Of a DNA stretch of 12,935 nt, positions 6,748-12,935 are shown one piece after another (within the stretch, counting starts at the first letter, position 1; each line of letters starts with the position of its first letter). The translations under genes were made by a program, and so were the position numbers. The DNA is from Phormidesmis priestleyi. GTDB taxonomy: Bacteria > Cyanobacteriota > Cyanobacteriia > Phormidesmidales > Phormidesmidaceae. Under the pieces are notes generated by a model that saw only the letters and a program-made list of their open reading frames with translations, was not told the origin of the DNA and ran no database searches. Location of the stretch: positions 7,784 through 20,718 of the forward strand of contig QBMP01000037.1 of assembly GCA_003242115.1 (NCBI GenBank), in the 5' to 3' direction.

Positions 6748-6842
6748 AGAGATCGATGCGGACAAAGCCTATCCTGTAAATCTGTCTTAAGAACGACAAA
6801 ATCAATTAGTTATCTATGCTTTTCTAAAGGCTGAAAGCTATT

Positions 6843-6847
6843 GAGGA
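6843..6847 (+). promoter_or_regulatory. Ribosome binding site supporting the TTG start of the adaptor
   Basis: GAGGA sits 9 nt before TTG 6857. No in-frame ATG lies before the putative lipobox cysteine except the two inside the hydrophobic segment, so this site is the main support for the TTG start. Confidence 0.5.
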
Positions 6848-6856
6848 TCGCGAACC

Positions 6857-8197
6857 TTGGTTTATTTTAGATCCACTAACGGTTTTCGAGTACAAGTTAC
6901 TAAACACGCAACTATTCGCCGATACGGTCAGAAACTTGCTTTTTGTAGGTTGGTGCTGCCGCTGATGATGACCGCAGGCTGCGGGCTAGTGTCGCCTTTT
7001 ATCCCGGCTAGTGAAGCTCAGTCAGGGCCGGGGCGAGGCGGCGCTGGGCGCTCTGATGATGGGCCAGTGGCCGTCAAAACCGCAACGGCTCAGGCAGGTT
7101 CTCTGGCCGGTACGTTGACCTACACAGGCACTACTCGCCCTACGCAGCAGGTCGCTTTGCGATCGCAAGTATCCGGTAAAATCATTGATTTAACCGCTGA
7201 TGTGGGCGATAGTGTCAGTCGCGGCGCGGTGCTGGCCCAACTCGACGGCGATTTGCAGGCCATTGGCGTTAATCAGGCTCAGGCCGAACTCTCAGCAAGA
7301 CGGGCTGAAACGGCTCAAGCTGAAGTTTCGATTGCCGATGCGCAAGCGGCAGTAGCCCAAGCTCAGGCCACTCTTTCTCAAGCTCAAATCGATGCCCAAA
7401 GGCTAAGACAGCTTGCCAATCAGGGCGCACTTTCGCAGCAGCAGGCCGAGGCCGCTGAGTTAGCCGCTGCCAATGCTCAGCAGACCGTCCGCTCGGCACA
7501 GTCTCAGGTGAGTGCAAGGCAACAAGCCGCCGCTTCTGCCGCCGATAGAATTGACGTGCAGCGCTCTGCGGTGGCTCAAAGCCGCAAACAGCTAGATTAC
7601 GCGGATCTGCGATCGCCCCTTGCTGGCGTTGTGCTCTCTCGCCCAGTTGATGTTGGCGACTTTGTTGAATCGGGCGCAACGGTTTTAGAGCTAGGCGATC
7701 TGAGCACTTTAGAAGTCACCGTGCAGGTATCTGAGCTTGATATCCGGCGGCTCAGCATTGGTCAGTCGGCTCAAGTTCAGCTCGATGCTTTTCCGAATGA
7801 GGGCAAGATTTTTGGCCAAATTGAGAGAATTACGCCGGTTGCAAATGAGACTTCGCGGCTGCTGCCCGTGTCGGTGACGATTCCTAATCTAAGCGGAAAA
7901 ATTGGCAGCGGACTGTTAGCGCGAGTACAGTTTGCTGCTGGTAAGCAGAACCGGGTAGTAGTGCCTGCCAGTGCGTTAGAAGTGGGCAAAGGAGGCGAAG
8001 ATACGGTGTTTGTCGTTGAAGGTGAAGGGCAGCAGGCCAAGGCAGTGGCGAGGGCGGTCAGGGTGGGCGATCGCAATCAAGACCGGGTAGAAATTCTCTC
8101 TGGGCTAAACCCGAACGAGTCTTTTATCGTGCAAAGCGATCGGCCCCTAGCCTCGGGCCAAGCTGTCCGGCTGAGCATCTTATCTGAAGAAATTTAA
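6857..8197 (+). CDS. RND efflux periplasmic adaptor (membrane fusion protein, HlyD/AcrA family)
   Basis: 446 residues from TTG 6857. It would link an RND pump to an outer-membrane channel across the periplasm. A basic stretch (RRYGQK, 21-26) is followed by a hydrophobic segment ending MMTAGC, so C42 could be a lipoprotein cysteine, although Thr at -3 is not an ideal lipobox. A Gly-rich spacer (57-66) follows. The lipoyl half-motif RSQVSGKIIDLTADVGDSV (102-120) leads into a long Ala/Gln-rich alpha-hairpin (about 135-240), and the second lipoyl half reads LRSPLAGVVLSRPVDVGDFV. Beta-barrel and membrane-proximal domains close the protein (EVTVQVSELDIRRL, PVSVTIPNLSGKIGSGLLARVQF, VVVPASALEVGK). 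It is 92 bp upstream of the RND gene, in the usual adaptor-pump order. No TolC-like gene is present; cyanobacteria often encode that elsewhere. Exact start is uncertain. Confidence 0.88.
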   Translation: MVYFRSTNGFRVQVTKHATIRRYGQKLAFCRLVLPLMMTAGCGLVSPFIPASEAQSGPGRGGAGRSDDGPVAVKTATAQAGSLAGTLTYTGTTRPTQQVALRSQVSGKIIDLTADVGDSVSRGAVLAQLDGDLQAIGVNQAQAELSARRAETAQAEVSIADAQAAVAQAQATLSQAQIDAQRLRQLANQGALSQQQAEAAELAAANAQQTVRSAQSQVSARQQAAASAADRIDVQRSAVAQSRKQLDYADLRSPLAGVVLSRPVDVGDFVESGATVLELGDLSTLEVTVQVSELDIRRLSIGQSAQVQLDAFPNEGKIFGQIERITPVANETSRLLPVSVTIPNLSGKIGSGLLARVQFAAGKQNRVVVPASALEVGKGGEDTVFVVEGEGQQAKAVARAVRVGDRNQDRVEILSGLNPNESFIVQSDRPLASGQAVRLSILSEEI

Positions 8198-8216
8198 TCA
8201 GCAACCTTGAATAAAT

Positions 8217-8242
8217 CTCCCGAACACAGCTCCGGAACACAG
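8217..8242. repeat. 13-bp tandem duplication in the adaptor-RND gap
   Basis: CTCCCGAACACAG (8217-8229) is followed by CTCCGGAACACAG (8230-8242), one mismatch. Confidence 0.6.
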
Positions 8243-8289
8243 ATCTATAACAACTCTTCGCAAGTAAATTTTTCTATCGGTACAGCGAT

Positions 8290-9750
8290 ATGGCACAGCC
8301 TACGGCTCCTGATTCTCCTTTTAGCCCAGGCATAGCATCAGAATTGCAAACCGGCTCTAGCAGCCGTCTGAGCCTGAGCACCCTCGCGATTCGTCAGCAT
8401 ATTGCCACGCTGATGCTGACGGTTGCGGTCATTGTTTTAGGGTTGTTCTTTATTCAGCAACTGCCCATAGACTTGCTACCCTCGATTACCTACCCTCGCA
8501 TTGGCGTCCGGGCTGATGCGCCGGGGGTGTCGCCAGAGGTTGCTATTGATGAGGTCACTCGCCCCTTAGAGCAAGCGCTAGCCGCCACCGAAGGCGTGGT
8601 TCAAATAGTGTCGCAAACCAGAGAAGGCAGCATCAGCCTGGATCTGTACTTTCAGCCCGGTGGCAATATCGACCAGGCGCTCAATGATGCGACGGCTACG
8701 CTCAATCGGGCTCGTAATAGCCTACCCGAAACGATTGCACAACCTCGGCTGTTCAAGTTTGATCCTTCTCAGCTGCCGGTTTATGAAACAGCGCTGACTT
8801 CTTCTTCGCTGCAAGGCGTTGACCTAAGAGTGTTTGCTGACCAAGAGCTAGCGCGAGAACTCAATACCGTACCGGGCGTTGCGAGTGTTGATGTTTCGGG
8901 TGGCGTACAAGAAGAGATTCGGATCAACCTCGATCCGGCTCGGCTACAGGCGTTAGGCTTGGGTATTACTGAAGTCCTAGATGCGCTTTCAGAACGCAAC
9001 CAAGACACAGCGGGCGGGCGGATTCAAGGCCCAGACAGTGAGCCTCTAACCCGTGTGGCCGGGCGCTTTCAAGATGCCGATGAGATTCGTAATCTAATTT
9101 TTGAGGTGGGCGGCGGCTCATCGTCAGCCACTGCTCCGAATTCCTCTCCGAATTCTTCTCAGGATCAATCTTCTGGTCTTACCCAACAGGTGTATTTGCG
9201 CGATTTTGCTGACGTGATTGATGGCACCGAAGAGCAGCGCATTTTTGTCAATCTCAACGGTCAGCCAGCGGTGAAGGTGAGCATTCAAAAGCAGCCAGCG
9301 GCGAATACGATTGCTGTGGTTGATGGCGTTAAACAGCGCTTAGGTCAGCTAAAAGAATCTGGCCTTATTCCCGAAGATATGGTGCTCAATGCCACGCTAG
9401 ATGAATCTGTTTTTATTGAGAATTCTATTCGCAATGTGGCAATTTCGGGGCTGACAGGGGCGGGGTTGGCCGCGATCGCAGTGCTGTTATTCCTTGGCTC
9501 CCTCAGGCAAACCTTCATCATTGTCATTGCCATTCCGCTGGCCTCTTTAGTCGCCATTTTGTTTATGGGCTTGTTTGGCCTTTCGCTGAATGTGTTTAGC
9601 TTAGGCGGGCTAGCGCTAGGCGTGGGAATTGTGGTCGATAACGCCATTGTGATGCTAGAGAATATTGTTAAAGGGGTTGAAGAGAAAGCCGCTGAAGCAA
9701 AAACGGCTGAGGTCAAAAAGACTCAAAGCAACCGCGCTATCATCCGTTAG
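8290..9750 (+). CDS. RND efflux permease, N-terminal portion (membrane helices 1-4)
   Basis: 486 residues from ATG 8290 to the TAG. RND permeases are inner-membrane proton-driven pumps. Seen here: a Ser-rich cytoplasmic leader (longer than in AcrB), helix 1 (HIATLMLTVAVIVLGLFFI), the family start QQLPIDLLPSITYPRIGVRADAPGVSPE, the first periplasmic pore domain with TREGSISLDLYFQPG and a LNTVPGVASVDVSGG docking strand, then helices 2-4. Helix 4 carries VDNAIVMLEN (D450, N451), so one of the two Asp of the AcrB proton relay is Asn. A Ser/Asn-rich insert (about residues 276-298) includes a 12-bp tandem duplication (9135-9146, 9147-9158). The fragment ends in a charged cytoplasmic loop (EEKAAEAKTAEVKK). 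Alone it lacks eight helices and the second pore domain and should not function. Confidence 0.85.
   Translation: MAQPTAPDSPFSPGIASELQTGSSSRLSLSTLAIRQHIATLMLTVAVIVLGLFFIQQLPIDLLPSITYPRIGVRADAPGVSPEVAIDEVTRPLEQALAATEGVVQIVSQTREGSISLDLYFQPGGNIDQALNDATATLNRARNSLPETIAQPRLFKFDPSQLPVYETALTSSSLQGVDLRVFADQELARELNTVPGVASVDVSGGVQEEIRINLDPARLQALGLGITEVLDALSERNQDTAGGRIQGPDSEPLTRVAGRFQDADEIRNLIFEVGGGSSSATAPNSSPNSSQDQSSGLTQQVYLRDFADVIDGTEEQRIFVNLNGQPAVKVSIQKQPAANTIAVVDGVKQRLGQLKESGLIPEDMVLNATLDESVFIENSIRNVAISGLTGAGLAAIAVLLFLGSLRQTFIIVIAIPLASLVAILFMGLFGLSLNVFSLGGLALGVGIVVDNAIVMLENIVKGVEEKAAEAKTAEVKKTQSNRAIIR
9748..9750 (+). other. Internal TAG splitting the RND permease
   Basis: The codon lies between CGT (9745-9747) and GCA (9751-9753), in the cytoplasmic loop between helices 4 and 5, with the same reading frame open on both sides for hundreds of codons. 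Confidence 0.9.
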
Positions 9751-9807
9751 GCAGAGGCCAGCAGCCAAACCCTAGAATCCGCGCTGTTTGCCTCAACAAC
9801 AACTAAT

Positions 9808-11601
9808 TTGGTGGCTGTTTTGCCCTTTTTACTCGTTGGTGGATTTATCTCCTTATTGTTTAATGAGTTGGTGCTAACGGTGAGCTTTGCCGTAGCGGCC
9901 TCTCTAATTGTGGCACTCACAGTTGTTCCAACGTTAGCTTCTCGGCTGCTGATGGTGCGCCGATCTAGTGGGGTGAGAAACGTCTGGTTTATTCGCCAGT
10001 TTGATCAACGCTTGCAGGGCGTCACCTGGCGCTATGGACAGCTTTTAGGCTGGGTGCTACAGCGACGAATTTTGGTGATAGCAGCTATTTTTCTGTTGTT
10101 GGGTGGCAGCAGTGCGCTGATGGTGCGCCAACTTCCGCAAGAGATTTTGCCCAAGATTGCGACTGGGCAGGCAAATTTGCGGGTGCAGTTTCCACCGGGA
10201 ACAACGCTAGCTGAAAACCGGGTGGTGATGACGGCAGTAGATCGGCTATTGCTTGAGCAGCCCGAAGTGGAGTACGCCTTTAGCACCTCAGGGGGGTCGC
10301 TGTTTGGCAGCAGCACAAGTGAAAATGCGCTGAGAGGCTCCAGTACGCTGACGCTGGTGTCAGGGACAGATGTGGAAGCGTTTAGCGATCGCATGAGCAG
10401 TAAATTCAACCAGTTCAACCTAGTCAAAACCCGGCTGCGCGTTTCGCCGGGGGAAGTGCGCGGCCTGATTCTCAACAACTCTCCGGTGCGCGGCGACGTG
10501 GATGTTATCTTGCAAAGCAGCGATCCAACCTTGCTAGCCGATGCTGGAGAGCAGGTGCTAGCCGCCCTCGAAGCCGAAGCGACGCTCGCGAGCTATTCGC
10601 CCGATGCTGATCCGCCGCAGCCGGAAGTGCAAATTCGCCCCGACTGGGAGCGGGCGGCTGATTTAGGGCTGTCAGCCCAGGTAATTGGCCGGACGGTGCA
10701 AACGGTACTCTCTGGGGCGGTACCGACTCAGCTTCAGCGGGGCGATCGCCTAGTCGATGTGCGCATTCAAACGCCCACTGCCCTGATTCAAAACCCGACT
10801 GAGTTAGCCCAACTGCCGCTGCTCAATGGCGGCAATCAGCTCGTACGGCTCGGCGATGTCGCCCGCATTGAAAACGGTCAAGCTCCCGGCGAAATTCAGC
10901 GCATTAGCCAGCGGCAGGTGTTTATTATTGAAGGCGATTTGAGTGAAGGGGCTAGCTTGGGAGCGGCTTTAGAAGAAGTGGATCGGGTGATGAAAAATGT
11001 CCAGCTGCCCGCAGGTGTTACCCGCTTGCCGAGCTTTAGCGCCCAGAGCAATCAGGCCATTCAAGATGGGGTTGGCCTTTTGGGCGGACTCGCGGCATTT
11101 TTGGTCTTTACCGTCATGGCTGTTCAATACAACTCCTTAATCGATCCGCTGGTGATCATGCTGACGGTGCCGTTGGCTTTAGCGGGCGGCATTTTAGGAT
11201 TGTTTATCACGCAAACGGCAATTGGGGCAACGGTCATTGTTGGAGTAGTGCTGCTAGTTGGCATTGTTGTGAACAATGCGATTATTTTGGTAGAGCTAGC
11301 CAATCAGATTTACGAACAAGAAAATTGCGATCGCCTCACCGCCATGCTCAAAGCCGCCCCGCAGCGGCTGCGCCCCATTCTAATGACGACGGTGACCACC
11401 GTACTGGGCATGTTTCCATTAGCGCTTGGCGTTGGCCAAGGCTCCGAATTTTTACAGCCACTGGGTGTTGTTGTTTTTTCTGGATTATCTTTAGCTACGG
11501 TGCTAACGCTATTTATTATTCCCTGTTTTTATACGCTGCTTCACCGTGACGCTAGCGAAGGAAACGCATCCTTGCCCTTTTCCAAAGGGAATTTACTTTA
11601 A
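9808..11601 (+). CDS. RND efflux permease, C-terminal portion (membrane helices 5-12)
   Basis: 597 residues if begun at TTG 9808, but RND sequence starts earlier, at 9751, right after the TAG. Visible parts: helices 5 and 6 (NLVAVLPFLLVGGFISLLF, then TVSFAVAASLIVALTVVPTLASRLL), helix 7 after VLQRRILVI, the second periplasmic domain from RQLPQEILPKIATGQANLRV, and helices 8-12. Helix 10 contains GIVVNNAIILVELANQ, where AcrB has a lysine, and the end has LRPILMTTVTTVLGMFPLALG. This D-N/N-N pattern occurs in a common HAE1 subgroup. There is no Shine-Dalgarno sequence before TTG 9808, so separate translation is doubtful. A CCCTTT/AAAGGG hairpin lies at 11575-11589 inside the last codons. The C-terminal tail is short and polar. 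Confidence 0.82.
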   Translation: MVAVLPFLLVGGFISLLFNELVLTVSFAVAASLIVALTVVPTLASRLLMVRRSSGVRNVWFIRQFDQRLQGVTWRYGQLLGWVLQRRILVIAAIFLLLGGSSALMVRQLPQEILPKIATGQANLRVQFPPGTTLAENRVVMTAVDRLLLEQPEVEYAFSTSGGSLFGSSTSENALRGSSTLTLVSGTDVEAFSDRMSSKFNQFNLVKTRLRVSPGEVRGLILNNSPVRGDVDVILQSSDPTLLADAGEQVLAALEAEATLASYSPDADPPQPEVQIRPDWERAADLGLSAQVIGRTVQTVLSGAVPTQLQRGDRLVDVRIQTPTALIQNPTELAQLPLLNGGNQLVRLGDVARIENGQAPGEIQRISQRQVFIIEGDLSEGASLGAALEEVDRVMKNVQLPAGVTRLPSFSAQSNQAIQDGVGLLGGLAAFLVFTVMAVQYNSLIDPLVIMLTVPLALAGGILGLFITQTAIGATVIVGVVLLVGIVVNNAIILVELANQIYEQENCDRLTAMLKAAPQRLRPILMTTVTTVLGMFPLALGVGQGSEFLQPLGVVVFSGLSLATVLTLFIIPCFYTLLHRDASEGNASLPFSKGNLL

Positions 11602-11680
11602 AGAGTGAAAACCTCTTACTTTCTATAGGCAGATGCAGCGCTTTATCAACCTCTTATTGATGCATCATAAGACCTGTTTT

Positions 11681-11710
11681 AGGCCATTTTAGCCACTTTT
11701 AGCCACTCAA
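11681..11710. repeat. 10-bp degenerate tandem repeat, three copies, upstream of xisH
   Basis: AGGCCATTTT (11681-11690), AGCCACTTTT (11691-11700) and AGCCACTCAA (11701-11710) are consecutive. The 228-bp gap from 11602 to 11829 otherwise holds only the left 24-bp direct repeat (11750-11773) and no convincing promoter. Confidence 0.55.
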
Positions 11711-11749
11711 TACAGCCCGTGCAACCGTCTCCCAAAAAAAGAGACTTTG

Positions 11750-11773
11750 TGTTTGCCGAGGAGGCGATCGCGC
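11750..11773 (+). repeat. Left copy of a 24-bp direct repeat flanking xisH-xisI
   Basis: The sequence starts TGTTTGCCGAGGAGG and ends in the HIP1-containing GCGATCGCGC. It is identical over 24 bases to 12602-12625, in the same orientation, 852 bp apart. HIP1 accounts for eight of the bases, so the other sixteen make chance unlikely. After one mismatch, three more bases (AAT) also agree. Confidence 0.85.
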
Positions 11774-11829
11774 CAATCCGCAAACATTCGCCGTACAATA
11801 AGAACCGAATTCAAACTGCCTTTGAAGCT

Positions 11830-12237
11830 ATGGCAAAAGATCGTTTTCATGACGCTGTAAGAGCGGGACTGGAGAAAGAAGGATGGATAATCACCGCTGA
11901 TCCTTATGAGGTAAGCGTAGGGGAAGTCGATTTTGAGATTGACCTAGCAGCAGAAATGATCGCTGCTGAAAGAGCTGGTGAAAAAATTGCGGTAGAAATT
12001 AAGAGCTTCATCAGCCGATCCGCCGTGTCAGATTTTCATACTGCCTTGGGCCAATTCATCAATTATCAAATCGCGCTTGAAGAGGTCGATCCTACCCGGA
12101 GACTTTACCTCGCTGAGCCAGATGAAACATACAATTCGTTTTTTCAGCGTCGATTTGTCCGATCTGTTGTGGAAAGAACTCAGATACGTCTACTAACATA
12201 TGATCAAAGCGAAGAGGTGATCCGAAAATGGATGTAG
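11830..12237 (+). CDS. xisH: XisH-family protein (PD-(D/E)XK nuclease-like fold)
   Basis: 135 residues from ATG 11830. The family is named for a factor needed to excise the fdxN element in Anabaena heterocysts, but XisH-XisI pairs are abundant across cyanobacteria that lack that element, and their usual role is unknown. The start is chosen because family members begin MAKD.FHDAVR..LEKEGW, exactly as here; the same frame extends up to GTG 11719, but that stretch has no family similarity and includes the left direct repeat. A plausible nuclease core is visible: D38 in VDFEIDLAAE, then E56-I-K58 in KIAVEIKSF, then a helix with Q75 and Y79 in FHTALGQFINY. This matches the D, E-x-K, Q layout of the PD-(D/E)XK fold, to which I understand the family is assigned. 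Its last codons overlap xisI. The ribosome site is weak. Confidence 0.9.
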   Translation: MAKDRFHDAVRAGLEKEGWIITADPYEVSVGEVDFEIDLAAEMIAAERAGEKIAVEIKSFISRSAVSDFHTALGQFINYQIALEEVDPTRRLYLAEPDETYNSFFQRRFVRSVVERTQIRLLTYDQSEEVIRKWM

Positions 12238-12560
12238 AGCAATACCGCGTTTGGATTCAGCAGCTACTGTCAGAGCGAGCGGAGCGCGGCCTTTCGCAGC
12301 CAGAGGTTGAGACTCAAGCCGTTTTGGATACTCAGCGCGATCACTATCTCTTACTGCATACCGGCTGGCGGGGGAGCCATCGCACTCATGGCTGTAGCCT
12401 GCATTTAGATATTAAAGACGGCAAAATTTGGATTCAGCATGACGGCACTGAAATTGGGATTGCTACTCAACTTCTTGAGCTAGGGGTGCCGCCCAGCGAT
12501 ATTGTTTTAGCTTTTCACTCGCCTAGTATGCGCCAGTTTACAGAGTTTGCTACTCACTAG
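12228..12560 (+). CDS. xisI: XisI-family protein, partner of XisH
   Basis: 110 residues, the normal family length. Visible family blocks are the N-terminal helix VEQYRVWIQQLLSE, the central DTQRDHYLLLHTGWRG, HGCSLHLDIKDGKIWIQHDGTEIGIA, and LGVPPSDIVLAFHSPSMRQFTEFA at the end. No enzyme motif is evident. The ATG lies inside the last codons of xisH, a 10-nt overlap, and AAGAGG at 12212-12217 is a good ribosome site, so the two are translated together and very probably act as a pair. XisI is named from the same fdxN excision system; outside Anabaena its function is unproven. No fdxN element or XisF recombinase gene is present in the window. Confidence 0.92.
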   Translation: MDVEQYRVWIQQLLSERAERGLSQPEVETQAVLDTQRDHYLLLHTGWRGSHRTHGCSLHLDIKDGKIWIQHDGTEIGIATQLLELGVPPSDIVLAFHSPSMRQFTEFATH

Positions 12561-12601
12561 CGACTCTATCGGCGTTTTGAGCTTGCTTGAAGGGCGATCT
12601 A

Positions 12602-12625
12602 TGTTTGCCGAGGAGGCGATCGCGC
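12602..12625 (+). repeat. Right copy of the 24-bp direct repeat flanking xisH-xisI
   Basis: Perfect match to 11750-11773 in the same orientation, 42 bp after the xisI stop and 43 bp before the end of the truncated DUF5615 fragment. An ATG one base upstream opens a 33-codon frame with no recognisable product; both copies read as (V/M)FAEEAIA in that frame. Confidence 0.85.
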
Positions 12626-12668
12626 AAATGCTTAATCCGATCTCTACAGGTACTCGCCTCTTCAAATT

Positions 12669-12740
12669 TCAAATTCTTAGCCGCAGAGCGCCTCTTACAA
12701 TCTGATTGTTAAAGTTCTCGTCAGCTAGAAGCTTAATCAT
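12669..12740 (-). pseudogene. Truncated DUF5615 PIN-like toxin, first 23 codons only
   Basis: On the minus strand an ATG at 12740-12738 overlaps the DUF433 stop as ATGA. It reads MIKLLADENFN followed by NQIVRGALRL, the characteristic N-terminus of DUF5615/Mut7-C-like PIN nucleases, including the first catalytic acid in ADEN (D7, E8). The frame stops at TGA (12671-12669) after 23 residues, whereas family members have about 100 or more. No continuation was found in either other frame before 12561. This is therefore a decayed or cut-off toxin, and the break lies close to the right-hand 24-bp repeat. The short length limits certainty, but the match and the overlap with DUF433 reinforce each other. 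Confidence 0.65.
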
Positions 12741-12935
12741 TCTGGCTTGATTGCTTGACTCCTTCTAGCCAACAAGCGTTCACGGATTCCAACTGGGTTA
12801 AAGCGTTGTTCGGCTTCTTGCTGAATCGCCTCCGACTGCCGCTGCCGCCCCGCTAAGTAAGTGTTTACCTCATCTTGATGTCTAAGGTAGTAACCGATGA
12901 CTAGATAAATATCTGATAGCTCTAGTGATGGATAT
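12737..12935 (-). CDS. DUF433-family antitoxin-like protein, C-terminal part (5' end outside window)
   Basis: 65 residues are visible on the minus strand, from the right edge of the window to TGA at 12739-12737. The start is beyond the window. The sequence reads YPSLELSDIYLVIGYYLRHQ, then DEVNTYLAGRQRQSEA and FNPVGIRERLLARRSQ. The first block is the second half of the DUF433 domain, a winged-helix-like unit (typically HP.i.l.diy..i.YYl.H..E...Yl), and the RERLLARR end is common in cyanobacterial members. DUF433 genes typically precede DUF5615 genes as an antitoxin-toxin pair, and here a DUF5615 start overlaps the stop by four bases. That toxin is truncated, leaving what appears to be an orphan antitoxin. 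The full domain cannot be verified without the missing 5' part. Confidence 0.7.
   Translation of the reverse strand, partial: YPSLELSDIYLVIGYYLRHQDEVNTYLAGRQRQSEAIQQEAEQRFNPVGIRERLLARRSQAIKPE

Larger units (their letters stand above)
8290..11601 (+). pseudogene. RND-family efflux permease interrupted by an in-frame TAG
   Basis: Read as one frame, this is 1,103 codons with a single internal stop at codon 487 (TAG, 9748-9750) and RND similarity on both sides. Full RND pumps of this type are about 1,030-1,100 residues. The frame continues without any shift: codons 488 onward read AEASSQTLESALFASTTTNLVAV, the expected loop and start of the fifth membrane helix. CAG to TAG is one transition, and Gln would fit the Gln/Glu/Ala-rich linker. 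So this is most simply a nonsense mutation or base-call error in an otherwise intact gene. No readthrough context (TAG followed by CAA TTA or similar) is present. Both halves are described separately below. Confidence 0.75.

Noticed and set aside
9748..9762. Programmed stop-codon readthrough in the RND gene
   Set aside because: The bases after TAG (GCAGAG) do not resemble known readthrough contexts, and no downstream structure stands out. Mutation or base-call error is simpler.
11575..11589. CCCTTT/AAAGGG hairpin as terminator of the RND gene
   Set aside because: It is inside the last codons and is followed by AATTTACTTT rather than a T-run; a second weak stem at 11601-11617 is only 5 bp.
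11719..11829. N-terminal extension of XisH from GTG 11719
   Set aside because: The 37 extra residues have no XisH similarity, contain the left 24-bp repeat, and the family start MAKD matches ATG 11830.
664..12623. Scattered GCGATCGC octamers as regulatory sites
   Set aside because: These are HIP1, a genome-wide cyanobacterial oligomer found equally within genes here; they indicate taxonomy, not local regulation.
12601..12702. 33-codon ORF starting in the right direct repeat
   Set aside because: No recognisable protein features; it begins inside the repeat and runs across the reverse-strand toxin fragment. The shared FAEEAIA reading simply reflects the repeat and HIP1.

Overview
The window looks like cyanobacterial chromosome. 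About twenty copies of the HIP1 octamer GCGATCGC are scattered through genes and gaps, and several genes are typical of cyanobacteria: a Ycf23/DUF561 protein, a XisH-XisI pair and a DUF433/DUF5615 pair. I cannot name the species. The codon usage and protein families suggest a filamentous or Leptolyngbya/Synechococcus-like lineage, but that is inference.

Layout, left to right. (1) Bases 1-2009, + strand: the 3' end of a grpE-like gene, then a short Hsp70 (529 aa, almost no C-terminal lid). (2) 2040-2798, - strand: a Ycf23/DUF561 TIM-barrel protein convergent with hsp70. (3) 2990-3667, +: rpmI and rplT, ribosomal proteins L35 and L20, with a hairpin in the gap between them. (4) 3777-4643, +: an orphan family-3 solute-binding protein with a signal peptide and no permease nearby. 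(5) 4728-6692, +: a P1B-type Zn/Cd-class ATPase. Its start is preceded by a perfect palindrome that looks like an ArsR/SmtB operator, although no regulator gene lies in the window. (6) 6857-11601, +: a tripartite-efflux adaptor followed by an HAE1-type RND permease. The permease is interrupted by one in-frame TAG (9748-9750), so as given it is a pseudogene or a sequence error. (7) 11750-12625: a translationally coupled xisH-xisI pair bounded by two perfect 24-bp direct repeats. (8) 12669-12935, - strand: the end of a DUF433 antitoxin-like gene and, overlapping it by ATGA, the first 23 codons of a DUF5615 PIN-like toxin that stops early. The two modules together look like an accessory, rearranged junction.

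Functionally the window mixes housekeeping (chaperone pair, ribosomal proteins), envelope transport (metal ATPase, RND efflux, periplasmic binding protein) and an accessory right end (XisHI and a broken toxin-antitoxin pair).

One pattern runs through the whole window. Nearly every intergenic gap, and several soft spots in coding sequence, carries a 9-14 bp unit repeated two to four times in tandem, with a different unit each time. This looks like a genome-wide duplication habit rather than one named repeat family. The best candidates for something new are the repeat-flanked xisHI module beside a truncated toxin, and this tandem-duplication habit.
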